From: Paenibacillus sabuli
GTDB lineage: Bacteria > Bacillota > Bacilli > Paenibacillales > Paenibacillaceae
Reading direction: 5' to 3'
Length of the DNA stretch: 64,000 nucleotides
Assembly: GCF_014705605.1 (NCBI RefSeq)
Contig: NZ_JACXIZ010000044.1
Location: 1-64,000 of the forward strand
In this document: piece after piece, positions 42,103 through 50,613 of the stretch
How the letters are laid out: each line of letters starts with the position of its first letter
How positions within the stretch are numbered: position 1 is the first letter of the stretch
Notes under the pieces: generated by a model
Database searches by the model: none
What the model was told of the DNA's origin: nothing
The model's input: the letters and a program-made list of their open reading frames with translations, nothing else
Translations under genes and position numbers: made by a program

Positions 42103-43062
42103 TTAGTCGAACAGCTTCTTGTACTTGCCGTAGCCCTCAGCTTCCAGCTGATCGACCGGCACGAAGCGAAGCGCCGCCGAATTGATGCAGTAGCGCAGGC
42201 CGCCCGGCGCCGGCCCGTCGTTGAACACGTGCCCCAGATGCGAATCCGCCTGCTTGCTGCGCACCTCCGTGCGGACCATGCCGTGACTCAGGTCCGATTC
42301 CTCGTGGATGTCCACATCGTCCAGGGGACGCGTGAAGCTCGGCCAGCCGCAATGCGAATCGAATTTTTCCTTTGAGCTGAATAGCGGCTCGCCGGATACG
42401 ATGTCCACGTAGAGCCCGTCCCCCTTGTGATCCCAATACGCATTGTCGAAGGGCGGCTCGGTGGCGCTGTTCTGGGTGACCTCGTACTGGAGCGGCGTCA
42501 GTCGCTCCCGCAGCGACGTTTTGTCCTGCCCGGGACGCCAGTGCTTGCCGAGGAACGCGTCGCGCCCGGAGCCCTTGCGGTACATCTGGTAGCGAATCGG
42601 ATTTTTTTTGTAATAGGCCTGATGATACTCCTCGGCCGGGTAGAAGGTGACGGCCGGCTCGATCGGCGTCACGATCGGCTTGTCGAAGCGACCGCTCGCC
42701 TCGAGCTCGCGCCTGGATTGCTCGGCGGCGATGCGTTGCTCCTCGTTGTGATAGAAGATCGCGGTGCGGTACGACTCGCCCTTATCGTAGAATTGCCCGT
42801 GCGGATCCGTCGGATCAATCTGCTGCCAGAACATGTCCAGCAGCGCCTGATACGGCAGTTGCTCCTCGTCGTACGTAATTTGCACCGCTTCCGCATGGCC
42901 GGTCGTCTCCGAGCACACTTCCTCGTACGTCGGATTCTCCGTATGGCCGCCGGTATAGCCGGAGACGACGCTGACGACGCCGGGTATCTGGTCGAACGGC
43001 TTGACCATGCACCAGAAGCAGCCGCCTGCAAATGTCGCTTTAGCCGGTTCGGCATTGTGCAT
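42103..43062 (-). CDS. msrAB: peptide methionine sulfoxide reductase MsrA-MsrB fusion (intact)
   Basis: About 319 residues from the ATG at 43062, preceded by GGAGGGATAGAG. The MsrA half has [27 protein letters not shown]. The MsrB half has [51 protein letters not shown] and the catalytic [13 protein letters not shown]. Both stereoisomers of methionine sulfoxide should be reduced. It has no signal peptide, so it is cytosolic. The paralogue at 14329-15297 is similar throughout but lacks the MsrB Cys. Confidence 0.93.
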   Translation of the reverse strand: MHNAEPAKATFAGGCFWCMVKPFDQIPGVVSVVSGYTGGHTENPTYEEVCSETTGHAEAVQITYDEEQLPYQALLDMFWQQIDPTDPHGQFYDKGESYRTAIFYHNEEQRIAAEQSRRELEASGRFDKPIVTPIEPAVTFYPAEEYHQAYYKKNPIRYQMYRKGSGRDAFLGKHWRPGQDKTSLRERLTPLQYEVTQNSATEPPFDNAYWDHKGDGLYVDIVSGEPLFSSKEKFDSHCGWPSFTRPLDDVDIHEESDLSHGMVRTEVRSKQADSHLGHVFNDGPAPGGLRYCINSAALRFVPVDQLEAEGYGKYKKLFD

Positions 43063-43211
43063 CTCTATCCCTCCATTCAATGCGCGCCGCAGGGTGCAGC
43101 TTGTCCTGCGTCCGCTTGTACGTCTATTTAACCATTACGCCGCCCACCAATGCAAATGCTTGTCATGGGCCGCGTAGCTGGAGACGCGTTGCCGGGACGG
43201 CATGCGAAAAA

Positions 43212-43238
43212 GCCGAAGCCGCTTCCATCGACTTCGGC
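43212..43238 (-). terminator. terminator of 24-residue peptide gene
   Basis: GCCGAAG and CTTCGGC pair with a 13-base loop; on the minus strand the stem is followed by TTTTT. It lies about 30 bases after the peptide stop codon. Confidence 0.8.
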
Positions 43239-43266
43239 AGTTTCATGGGTAGCTCGGCCATTACGG

Positions 43267-43341
43267 TTAATCCGATCGGGTAGCCAGATCGACGATCATC
43301 ACGATCAGCATCAGCAGTTGAATGAGCAGCTCCGTGCCCAT
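43267..43341 (-). CDS. 24-residue hydrophobic peptide (holin-like toxin-type)
   Basis: The frame encodes MGTELLIQLLMLIVMIVDLA then TRSD: one membrane-spanning helix with a short polar C-terminus. GGAGGGATTGCG precedes the ATG at good spacing, and a clear terminator follows, so the short unit is complete. Its size and layout resemble Gram-positive type I toxin or holin-like peptides. I see no obvious antisense promoter, so toxin status is a guess. The rest of 43063-43575 holds nothing else I can support. Confidence 0.5.
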   Translation of the reverse strand: MGTELLIQLLMLIVMIVDLATRSD

Positions 43342-43537
43342 CGCAATCCCTCCCTGCCGGTTCGTCATGCTCCTTCGAGCGGCTTCTCCTCTCCCGCCGG
43401 TGGCCTCGTCTCCCCTATCATATCTATGCAGCGGCGCTCGTCTTCATGTTTGCAATCGACAATGAGCGGGTATCTGTAACGAATCCCCGGGCATGACGCA
43501 TCGATAAACGTGTCGTTCAGGAGCTACAAAACTGATA

Positions 43538-43567
43538 GCGGCCGCAGCGGGAATTACCGCTGCGGCC
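43538..43567 (-). terminator. terminator of PepSY/two-component operon
   Basis: CGGCCGCAGCGG and CCGCTGCGGCCG form a perfect 12-bp stem with a 6-base loop, 9 bases after the stop of the PepSY gene. A short T-containing tail follows on the minus strand. Confidence 0.75.
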
Positions 43568-43575
43568 GTTCGCGT

Positions 43576-44166
43576 TCAATCCCTATCGTCATCATCGTCG
43601 CGGTCGTCATCATGCTCCCAATCCGCATATACGATTGAGCCGTCGACTGCGTCGACACCCACCTCCACGGCGTTGCCGCGCGCTTGATCGCCGCTTGGCC
43701 GCACGTCCACCTCGTAGATCAGCACGCCGTCTTCCTCGTCCAGATCGACCTCCGTTGCCGTGCCCGGCACCTGCGCGAGCGCCGCCTCCACCGCCTTGGC
43801 GGCTCCGATCGTCGGGCGGCCGTCCCGATAGGCCGCCAGATCATCGTCGTCGTCATCATCTTCCCGCTCGCTATGCGTCCCCAGCAGCTTGCCCGTATAC
43901 GCCTCGATTCGAACCTCGACCGAGGTCGCGCCGCGATCCAGCTCCACCTCGTAATAACGCGTCCCGCCGCTGCGCTCCAGCTCGATGCTCTCCACATGGC
44001 CCGATGCGTGCTCCAACGCCAGCGCCTCTGCCTTGGCCACGCCGATCAGCTTGCCCGCACCGCTCTCATTCTGTGCGGCCTGCACAGCGCCGATTCCGTA
44101 CAGACTGCCGGCCGCGAGCACGACCGCGCATGCGCCGACCCAGCCTTTCATGCTTCGTCTATTCAT
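43576..44166 (-). CDS. secreted PepSY-domain protein with Asp-rich tail
   Basis: 196 residues with signal peptide (GWVGACAVVLAAGSLYGIGAVQAA) and two PepSY-like repeats: LIGVAKAEALALEHASGHVESIELERSGGTRYYEVELDR ... IEAYTGKLL and TIGAAKAVEAALAQVPGTATEVDLDEEDGVLIYEVDV ... VDAVDGSIV. The repeats are joined by a run of seven Asp, and the C-terminus is again Asp-rich (DDDRDDDDDRD), which suggests Ca2+ or other metal binding. GGAGG lies nine bases before the ATG. It is the last gene of a two-component operon. Confidence 0.85.
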   Translation of the reverse strand: MNRRSMKGWVGACAVVLAAGSLYGIGAVQAAQNESGAGKLIGVAKAEALALEHASGHVESIELERSGGTRYYEVELDRGATSVEVRIEAYTGKLLGTHSEREDDDDDDDLAAYRDGRPTIGAAKAVEAALAQVPGTATEVDLDEEDGVLIYEVDVRPSGDQARGNAVEVGVDAVDGSIVYADWEHDDDRDDDDDRD

Positions 44167-44273
44167 CCTTCATCGCCTCCATTGCCAGTTGTCGGTACAA
44201 GACAACTTTACACTCCGGAGATGAGGAAAGGCTGACAGTTCCATTAGAATTCGATGAGAATCGGCACCGCATC

Positions 44274-44849
44274 CTAATCTTCTTCCTCGTCCTCGTCTTC
44301 GTCGTCATCGTCATCCCAGGCGATCGACCGCACTTCGCCGGATATCGCATGCACTTGGACGATAGCTTCTCTGCCGTCGGCGGCGTCGATCTCGACCAGG
44401 AAGTAGCGGCCGCCCTCGCCCTCCTCCTCGTCGATATCCTGGACCTCACCGGGTACGGCTGCCAGCGCCAGCGCCGCCGCCTCCTGCTCCGACAGCTCAA
44501 GGTCGGGCGACACGTCCGGATCGTCGCCTTTATCCGCACCGCCGGGAGACGGCGTGTCGGGCGGATCGTAGGCCTCCAGTCGCCGAATCGAGAGGATGGC
44601 GCCGTCGCGGGCGTCGACCGTGAAGCCATACCGCCCCCGCTCGGTCTCCAGCTCGATGCGGTACGCGTCGCCCTGCAGCACGGCGCCGCTGATCTCGCCG
44701 GCATAGGCGTCGCGCACCGCCTCCTGCGCATCGCGGATGCTGAGCGGCGGCGCCGCAGCGTCGGTCGAGCAGCGCCACAGCACCGCTCCCGCGACGACGA
44801 CGAGCAGCACCGTTAGCGCTGCGCTTGCCGTGCGTTTGGTGAATCTCAT
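44274..44849 (-). CDS. membrane-anchored PepSY-domain protein with acidic tail
   Basis: 191 residues with an N-terminal anchor (ALTVLLVVVAGAVLWRC) and two PepSY-like repeats (LSIRDAQEAVRDAYAGEISGAVLQGDAYRIELETERGRYGFTVDARDGAILSI; LSEQEAAALALAAVPGEVQDIDEEEGEGGRYFLVEIDAADGREAIVQVHAISGEV). The tail after IAWDD is almost wholly Asp/Glu. Its start overlaps the histidine kinase stop by four bases, so it is coupled to the sensor and may modulate it. Confidence 0.85.
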   Translation of the reverse strand: MRFTKRTASAALTVLLVVVAGAVLWRCSTDAAAPPLSIRDAQEAVRDAYAGEISGAVLQGDAYRIELETERGRYGFTVDARDGAILSIRRLEAYDPPDTPSPGGADKGDDPDVSPDLELSEQEAAALALAAVPGEVQDIDEEEGEGGRYFLVEIDAADGREAIVQVHAISGEVRSIAWDDDDDEDEDEEED

Positions 44850-46264
44850 CTCCCTCTCTCCTTATCTGCTGATGGCGGATCTACGTTCATGCATCCCCTC
44901 GGCACCGACGCCGGAGGCCGGGTCGGAAGGCGGATCGTCGCAACCGTGCCGACTCCCTCCGTGCTGTCCAGCCCGATCTCGGCGCTTACCGCACGCGCCA
45001 GCTCGACAGCCAGGGCGAGCCCGAGGCCGGCGCCGCCTCCTTCGCGGCCGCGCGCCTCGTCCACCCGGTAGAAGCGGTCGAACACCTTGGGCAGCTCTTC
45101 CTTCGGGATGCCGGCGCCGCGGTCGATGATCCGGATCGCGACCTGTTCAGTGTCCGCAGCGACCTCGACCTTAATCGGGCCGTCGCTGTATTTGCGCGCA
45201 TTGTCCAAAAAGATGAAGAGCAGCTGGCGCAACATATGCGGGTCGGTATAGACGTAGCATGGCGGCTCGGCCCGAAGCTCGACCGCACGGCCGTATGCCT
45301 CCCGGAAGGCGACCACAGAGCGATCCGTCAAGGCTGACGCCTCGTGCCGCGCCACCTCCGCCTTCCAATGCTCGCCGCCCTTGGCCAGCAGCAGCAGCGT
45401 CTCGGTCAGCTCCTTCATGCGCGCCGCCTCCGTCCGGATCGCCTCGACCGATTCGCGAAAAAATTGCGGATGCGTCTGACCGCGGCGTTCGAGCAAGCTG
45501 GCGTAGCTCTCGATAATCGTAATCGGCGTCTTCAGCTCGTGCGAGGCGTCGCTCACAAAGCGTTCCTGCTTGATAAAATTGCGCTCAAGCAACTCGATCA
45601 TCCCGTTGAAGGTGCGCCCCATCTCCGTGAGCTCGTCCTCTCGCGCCTCCTCCAGCTCCAGCTTGCGGAAGCGGCCGCTGCGCCGGATCGCCTGCATCGT
45701 CGAGGTCATGGCCGTCACCGGGCGCATGATCAGCCTGCCGAGTATCCCCGCCGATGCCAGAGCAGGGACCAGGGCGAGCGCCGTCACCGCGATCAGGACC
45801 AGCCGCAGCACGCGCAGCGTGTCCACAGCAGGCGCCAGGGTTTCGGTCAATTGAACGCTCACTACGGCGCCGTCGGGCCAGATGATCGGCACGGCGGACA
45901 AGGCATAGACGCGCCCGTCGACCCTATGCTCGAAGACGGCGCGTCGCGGCAGGTAGACGGCGGGCTCCCGACTCAGCTGCTGCTCTTCGGAAGACGTCAC
46001 CGCAGCCAGCGTACGCCCGTCCTCCGCGACGATGCGCACCATGCCTTGCGCCGGCACATAGGCGCGCAGCAGCTCCGTGCCGGCGCCGGGCACGGCGCTC
46101 TCGCGCAGCGCCTGGGCGATGCGCGTCGCCTCCGCCATCGCCTGACGGAGCTCGCCGCGCATCGTCATCGTGCTGAAGGCGTAATAGATTGCAATATTCA
46201 TGACGATCAGCAGCACGGCGAACAGCACCGCCGAGTACAAATAAATCTTGCTGCGCAGCTTCAT
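44846..46264 (-). CDS. sensor histidine kinase
   Basis: The 472-residue EnvZ/CpxA-type kinase has a transmembrane helix at residues ~8-30, an extracytoplasmic sensor of ~130 residues, a second helix (LRLVLIAVTALALVPALASAGILG), a HAMP region, the H-box FVSDASHELKTPITIIES, the N-box FIFLDNARKYSDG, and G-boxes IIDRGAGIPKEEL and GGAGLGLALA. Start and stop overlap its neighbours (ATGA), so regulator, kinase and PepSY protein are translated together. Confidence 0.93.
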   Translation of the reverse strand: MKLRSKIYLYSAVLFAVLLIVMNIAIYYAFSTMTMRGELRQAMAEATRIAQALRESAVPGAGTELLRAYVPAQGMVRIVAEDGRTLAAVTSSEEQQLSREPAVYLPRRAVFEHRVDGRVYALSAVPIIWPDGAVVSVQLTETLAPAVDTLRVLRLVLIAVTALALVPALASAGILGRLIMRPVTAMTSTMQAIRRSGRFRKLELEEAREDELTEMGRTFNGMIELLERNFIKQERFVSDASHELKTPITIIESYASLLERRGQTHPQFFRESVEAIRTEAARMKELTETLLLLAKGGEHWKAEVARHEASALTDRSVVAFREAYGRAVELRAEPPCYVYTDPHMLRQLLFIFLDNARKYSDGPIKVEVAADTEQVAIRIIDRGAGIPKEELPKVFDRFYRVDEARGREGGGAGLGLALAVELARAVSAEIGLDSTEGVGTVATIRLPTRPPASVPRGCMNVDPPSADKERGR

Positions 46265-46956
46265 CGTTCGTCACGCAGCGTATAGCCGACTCCGCGCACG
46301 GTGTGAATCAGCGGCGCGGCGCCGGCGGGCTCGATTTTTTTGCGTACGTAGCGGATGTAGACATCCACGACGTTGGTGTCGCCGGCGTAGGCGTAGCCCC
46401 ATACGGCGTCCAGGAGCTGCTCGCGCGTCAGCACCTGGCGCTTGTTGCGCAGCAAGCAGACGAGCAGTTCGAATTCGCGCGGCGTCAGCTCGATGGTCTG
46501 AGCGCCGCGCAGCACCTCGCGCGTGCCTTCGTTGAGCCGCAGATCGCCGGCCTCCAGCCAGCCCGGCTCGGCCGGCGATTCGCGCTGTGCGGCGCGCTGG
46601 CGCAGGGCGGCGCGGACGCGGGCCAGCAGCTCTTCGATGCGGAACGGCTTGGTGATATAATCGTTGGCGCCCAGATCCAGCCCCGACACCTTGTCCTCGA
46701 TGGCGCTCTTGGCCGTCAGCAGCAGGACTGCCGTCTGCTGATCGGCGCTGCGGATGCGGCGCAGCAGCTCGATCCCGCTCAGCCCCGGCAGCATCACGTC
46801 GAGCAGGACGAGCGCGAAGTCCCCCTCCTGATACGCGCGCAGACCGTCGAGTCCGTTCCGGCAGATCGCCACTTCGTACCCCTCGCACGTCAATTCAATC
46901 TCCAGCAGTCTGGCGATCTTCGCCTCGTCTTCGACAATCAGGATCGATTGCTCCAC
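46261..46956 (-). CDS. OmpR/PhoB-type response regulator
   Basis: About 231 residues. The receiver shows ILIVEDEAKIARLLEIEL, phospho-acceptor Asp in FALVLLDVMLPG and Lys in DYITKPFRIEELLARV. The winged-helix effector shows IELTPREFELLVCLLRNKRQVLTREQLLDAVWGYAYAGDTNVVDVYIRYVRKKIE. The GTG start at 46956 is placed by GGAGGAGACGGC. It heads the operon with the histidine kinase and probably controls the PepSY genes. Confidence 0.93.
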   Translation of the reverse strand: MEQSILIVEDEAKIARLLEIELTCEGYEVAICRNGLDGLRAYQEGDFALVLLDVMLPGLSGIELLRRIRSADQQTAVLLLTAKSAIEDKVSGLDLGANDYITKPFRIEELLARVRAALRQRAAQRESPAEPGWLEAGDLRLNEGTREVLRGAQTIELTPREFELLVCLLRNKRQVLTREQLLDAVWGYAYAGDTNVVDVYIRYVRKKIEPAGAAPLIHTVRGVGYTLRDER

Positions 46957-47054
46957 GCCGTCTCCTCCTCGCGCTGACCATTGCATTGTATTGCCATCGT
47001 ACCATATCGTTGTTCGAAGACGAAACGGCTGGCGCGCTCCTCCATATATAAATA

Positions 47055-47084
47055 GCAGGCCTCGCCGCATCGCGGCAAAGCCTG
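47055..47084 (-). terminator. terminator hairpin
   Basis: GCAGGC...GCCTGC enclose GCCG...CGGC. The hairpin lies 48 bases after the stop of the secreted protein gene at 47132-48061. Confidence 0.75.
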
Positions 47085-47131
47085 CTTCGATTCGCTTCTC
47101 GCACGATCATCCTCAGAACGGCTATCCGTGG

Positions 47132-48061
47132 TCAAGATGGATATTCGTTGGGGACATGCTCCTCGAGGAACGCGTCCACCTCGTCCGTGCGCTCGCCGTC
47201 CGTCTGCTCGAGCAGCTCCAGGAACTGCTCCAGCGTCGCCAGCAGCTCGCTGTCCGTCGTGCCATGCTCCTCGATAGCCGAACGATACGCGTCCAGGGCT
47301 TTTTCGTTCGCCTTGGCGGTCTCGTAGCCGAACAGCGGCGTGTTGTTCGGGCCGTAGAACAGGAACAGCCGCGCCAGCTGAAGCATATCCTCGACCTCTC
47401 CGCGCCGATTGGAGACGGCATAGGTGCCCAGGAAGTCCTCATACGCAAGCGCACGATCGAGCAGTTCGGCATGGCTGATGCGCAGCGCGGCATCGCCGAT
47501 CGACGGATCGTTCGCCTCGATCGCCTTGAGCGCGGCGTAGGCGGCGATATCAGGGCGAATATACGGCGCGTAGCGGGCATATTCGGAATAATTGATGACC
47601 GGGAAGTACATGCCCTCCGAAGTCGCGATCTTGTAGCCGCGATCCCGGATGTCCATCAGGATAGCGCGCAGCTCCTCATCGTCGATCGCCCCGAGCAGCG
47701 CGGTGTACGTGCCGCTGCCGGTCTCGGCCCATGCGTCCCCGATCGCTTGCTGCGCCTCGCGTCCTTCGATCCATGCCAGCGCCTCGTCCATCTCCGCTTC
47801 CTGGGCATTCTCCAGATGAAGGGTCATGACGGTCGCCTCATGCTTGTTGGTTTCGTCAATTCGGTTCAGCAAATATTTACGCGCATAATCCAGCGTCTCC
47901 GGCTGACGGACCAGCTCCTCAAAGCGCTCGAACACCGACTGTTGGGAGGCGCCTTGGGCAGCTGCAGCGGGAGTAATGACCGCCCACGGCGCGCTTGCTC
48001 CTGCCGCCAGTGTGAGCGCGACGCCGAGCGCGGCGCTTTTTTTCCAGGTTTGTTTTTTCAT
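47132..48061 (-). CDS. secreted protein of unknown function
   Basis: About 309 residues with a signal peptide (SAALGVALTLAAGASAPWAVITPAAAA). The mature part is helical and acidic, without Cys. It includes FEELVRQPETLDYARKYLLNRIDETNKHEATVMTLHLENAQ, SGTYTALLGAIDDEELRAILMDIRDRGYKIATSEGMYFPVINYSEYARYAPYI and a Glu-rich C-terminus. I do not recognise a named family. Start 48061 is supported by GGAGGAACTTGAG. It lies downstream of the NarL-type system on the same strand and may be a target of it. Confidence 0.75.
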   Translation of the reverse strand: MKKQTWKKSAALGVALTLAAGASAPWAVITPAAAAQGASQQSVFERFEELVRQPETLDYARKYLLNRIDETNKHEATVMTLHLENAQEAEMDEALAWIEGREAQQAIGDAWAETGSGTYTALLGAIDDEELRAILMDIRDRGYKIATSEGMYFPVINYSEYARYAPYIRPDIAAYAALKAIEANDPSIGDAALRISHAELLDRALAYEDFLGTYAVSNRRGEVEDMLQLARLFLFYGPNNTPLFGYETAKANEKALDAYRSAIEEHGTTDSELLATLEQFLELLEQTDGERTDEVDAFLEEHVPNEYPS

Positions 48062-48126
48062 CTCAAGTTCCTCCATCCTGTCGAGTCTGAGCTGTTATTA
48101 CCCGCTACGGACGATCCCTACACAGC

Positions 48127-48774
48127 TTAATCCGTCCACCCTTGCTCGTACGCGTATCGGGCCAGTTGGACGCGGTTTTCGAGATGCAGTTTGTGCAAGA
48201 TATTCTTGAGATGATTTTTGACCGTATGCTCCGAGATCTCAAGCGTCTCGGCGATATCGCGGTTGTACAGCCCCTTGGCCACAAGCCCCAAAATTTCATG
48301 CTCGCGCTGGGTGAGGGGGCTTGCGGAGGGGGCGTGTTTGGCCCGCGGTGCGAATTCATCCAGTATGCGATAGGCCAGCTCGCGTGTCAAAGGCGCCTCG
48401 TCCAGCGCGACCGCGCGCAGGTATTCGTGCCATGCGCCGGGATTGAGGTTTTTGAGCAGGTAGCCTTGCGCCCCCTTCTTGAGCGCTTCGAATAAGTGGG
48501 CGATATCGTCGGATACGGTCACCATCACAATTTTGATATACGGATAGCGATCCTTGAGCCGCTTGGTCGCTTCCAGCCCGTCCATCCCGGGCATCTGAAT
48601 GTCCATCAGGATCAGGTCGGGCATCCATTGCTCGGTCAGGGCCATCGCGTCCTGGCCGTCACGGCCCTCGGCTACGACCTCGAATAATGGGTCCATCTCC
48701 AATATGGTGCGCATCCCTTCTCGGGCATGCGCGCTGTCGTCAATCACGACGACGCGGAACGGTGTTGTCGTCAT
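48127..48774 (-). CDS. NarL/FixJ-type response regulator
   Basis: About 215 residues. The receiver shows VVVIDDSAHAREGMRTIL, phospho-acceptor Asp in DLILMDIQMPGMDG and Lys in GYLLKNLNPG. A LuxR-type HTH follows: LTQREHEILGLVAKGLYNRDIAETLEISEHTVKNHLKNILHKL. Its ATG overlaps the kinase stop (ATGA). With the upstream sensor it forms a two-component pair. Confidence 0.93.
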   Translation of the reverse strand: MTTTPFRVVVIDDSAHAREGMRTILEMDPLFEVVAEGRDGQDAMALTEQWMPDLILMDIQMPGMDGLEATKRLKDRYPYIKIVMVTVSDDIAHLFEALKKGAQGYLLKNLNPGAWHEYLRAVALDEAPLTRELAYRILDEFAPRAKHAPSASPLTQREHEILGLVAKGLYNRDIAETLEISEHTVKNHLKNILHKLHLENRVQLARYAYEQGWTD

Positions 48775-49589
48775 CAGCCGGCCTCCTTGCGAATGGATAC
48801 CATCGTCTGACCGCCGCTGCGCGCGATCGCGAGCTTCCAGCCCATTGCCTTCGCCCGATCGCGCATCATCGCCAGGCCGTAGCGATGGCCTTTGACTTCG
48901 GCCTCGGGATCGAAGCCGACGCCATTGTCCATGATGGTGCAGCTCCAGCCTCCCGGCCACGCCTCCGCCTCCAGGCGCACGAGCGAAGCGCCGGCATGCT
49001 TGTGGACGTTGATCAGCGCCTCGCGCACGAGTGCGAGCAGCTCGGTTTTTTCCTTGGCGCTCAATCCAGAATCCGGCAGCAGCCAGTGCACCTCGCAGGC
49101 GAGTCCGGTCTCGGCTCGCAGGCGCTCGACCAGCTCGTGCACACCCGGCATGCCGGTTGCCAGCGGTCCTTGGCCCGCGGGCAAGCGCAGACTCGCGATC
49201 GCTTCGCGCACATAGGCGTGCGTCTGGTGCACCGTTCGGCGCAGCGGCTCGTGGTTCGCCCCGCCCGCTTCGAGCCGCTCGACTTGCACATTAAGCAGAA
49301 AGAGCGATTGCGCGATGCCGTCATGCAGCTCGCGCGCGAGCTTCTCGCGCTCCTGGAGCGCCGTCTGAATCTGCCTGGCGCGATCCAGCTCCTGCTGATT
49401 GTGCTCCATCAAGCGGAACAGCCGCGTCAGCAGCAGCAGAGAGACCCCGAATACGATGAGCGGCGCGAGCCAATTGCCGAGCTCCATCGAGATATACGGC
49501 AGCAGGAATTCGTGCCGCACGTATTCCCAGATGCCGATCGTCAGGGTCGGAATGGTCATGATGAGCCATTTGATTTGTCGATACGTCAC
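48774..49589 (-). CDS. NarX/LiaS-type sensor histidine kinase
   Basis: 271 residues. Two N-terminal hydrophobic segments carry almost no outer loop. A HisKA_3 dimerisation domain with the phospho-acceptor His in KLARELHDGIAQSLFLLNVQVERL follows, then an ATPase domain with REALINVHKHAGAS, MDNGVGFDPEAE and YGLAMMRDRAKAMGW. The tiny extracytoplasmic part suggests intramembrane or cytoplasmic sensing. GTG start after GGGGGGCG. Translationally coupled to the regulator. Confidence 0.92.
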   Translation of the reverse strand: MTYRQIKWLIMTIPTLTIGIWEYVRHEFLLPYISMELGNWLAPLIVFGVSLLLLTRLFRLMEHNQQELDRARQIQTALQEREKLARELHDGIAQSLFLLNVQVERLEAGGANHEPLRRTVHQTHAYVREAIASLRLPAGQGPLATGMPGVHELVERLRAETGLACEVHWLLPDSGLSAKEKTELLALVREALINVHKHAGASLVRLEAEAWPGGWSCTIMDNGVGFDPEAEVKGHRYGLAMMRDRAKAMGWKLAIARSGGQTMVSIRKEAG

Positions 49590-49619
49590 TGGACGCGCCC
49601 CCCTACTCTCTTAATCACA

Positions 49620-49709
49620 GGGCGAAACGGGCAAGCCGTCTTTTTACGGCGCAACCCGTTTCGTTCCGAGAAATTTAGAAAAGTATATGGGAAATCATAT
49701 ACTTTCTAT
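49620..49709. repeat. double stem-loop dispersed repeat, second locus
   Basis: The stem CGAAACGGG...CCCGTTTCG (with inner GCCGT/ACGGC), then GTTTCGTTCCGAGAAA, then a second stem AAAGTATATG...CATATACTTT. The order and the GGCGAAACGG and CGTTTCGTTCCG(A/C)GAAA blocks match the copy at 20559-20655. It lies between the kinase gene and the terminator at 49725-49772. Confidence 0.65.
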
Positions 49710-49724
49710 AATCTTAAACGAAAA

Positions 49725-49772
49725 CAGGATAACAGCCATATAGCCCATCGGGGCTACATGAATGTTATCCTG
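49725..49772 (-). terminator. terminator of 107-residue membrane protein gene
   Basis: CAGGATAACA and TGTTATCCTG pair at the outside, with AGCCC/GGGCT inside; the minus-strand stem is followed by TTTTCGTTT. Confidence 0.85.
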
Positions 49773-49791
49773 CGGGAAGCGTAGCCGCGGC

Positions 49792-50115
49792 TCACGCGTA
49801 GCGCTCGTCCTTGCGCAGGCCGATCGTCTGCAGCACGATATTCCAAAGCGAGAGCGGGCGCGGCTCCAGCGCCACGGTCGTGCAGGCGGACTCCGGCTCG
49901 TAGCCGGTGCCGAGCGCCTCGCCCAGCGTGGCCTCGGTCAAGTAGTTGGTGCTGGCCGATTGCTCGAAGCAAGCGGGCGCAATGTAAATCTTGTGCGTGT
50001 GGTCCAGCACCATTCGCGTGTCGGCCGGCGGACCGACCGGCACCCGGACGAAGGCCGCTACAACAAGCAGCAGGGCGGTAACGAGAAGTACAATTTGCGC
50101 TTTTTTTCGCATCAT
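49792..50115 (-). CDS. small membrane-anchored protein of unknown function
   Basis: 107 residues with an N-terminal hydrophobic helix (AQIVLLVTALLLVVAAFV) and a short outer domain holding two Cys (APACFEQSASTN and ESACTTVALEP). The C-terminus is SLWNIVLQTIGLRKDERYA. I do not recognise the family. GGAGGG upstream is rather far from the paired ATGs (50115 and 50112). It lies in a run of minus-strand respiratory and thiol genes (BdbC, cytochrome c). Confidence 0.6.
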   Translation of the reverse strand: MMRKKAQIVLLVTALLLVVAAFVRVPVGPPADTRMVLDHTHKIYIAPACFEQSASTNYLTEATLGEALGTGYEPESACTTVALEPRPLSLWNIVLQTIGLRKDERYA

Positions 50116-50160
50116 GAAAGGATAATGGCCCTCCGAGTCCAGATGTCCGTCTAGCAGCGC

Positions 50161-50586
50161 TTACGACCTGTTGTGACGCAGCACCGCGATCAGGGAGACA
50201 ATAATTAAAATAAAAGCCGTCAAAGCAAGCATCGGAATCGTGATGAAACCAAACCAGTTCAAATAATCACCCGTACAAGGAACCGGGCCGCAAGCCGCAA
50301 GATTCCCTGCATGCTGCGGAAACTTTTGAATCCAGGTATGATAGGCGGATACCAGCAGCCCCAGACAAGCAAGCGGCAGCGCGTAGATCGCGATCACCCG
50401 CTCCTTGCGGGAATAGGCAATCCCGAGCAGCAAGGCCAGCGGATACATAAAAATGCGCTGCACCCAACATAAATTGCAGGGCTGAAACTTCATGACCTCG
50501 CTCAAATAAAGGCTGCCCGCCGTCGCGATAACGGCGACGGACCAGGCTGCAAACATCCAAAAATTGGATCGTTCCGAGCTTTTCAA
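50161..50586 (-). CDS. bdbC: disulfide oxidoreductase, DsbB family (BdbC-like)
   Basis: The 141-residue protein has four transmembrane helices. The quinone-linked Cys pair is in MKFQPCNLCWVQRIFMYPLALLLG (C37, C40), and the second pair is in AACGPVPCTGDY (C99, C104), the standard BdbC pattern. It reoxidises a thiol-disulfide oxidoreductase partner outside the membrane. The start is a TTG after GGGGGAACCGGG. No BdbD gene lies next to it; the TlpA/ResA-like protein at 3213-3755 is a reductant, not its partner. Confidence 0.9.
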   Translation of the reverse strand: MKSSERSNFWMFAAWSVAVIATAGSLYLSEVMKFQPCNLCWVQRIFMYPLALLLGIAYSRKERVIAIYALPLACLGLLVSAYHTWIQKFPQHAGNLAACGPVPCTGDYLNWFGFITIPMLALTAFILIIVSLIAVLRHNRS

Positions 50587-50613
50587 CCCGGTTCCCCCTC
50601 TCCCGCTACGCTG

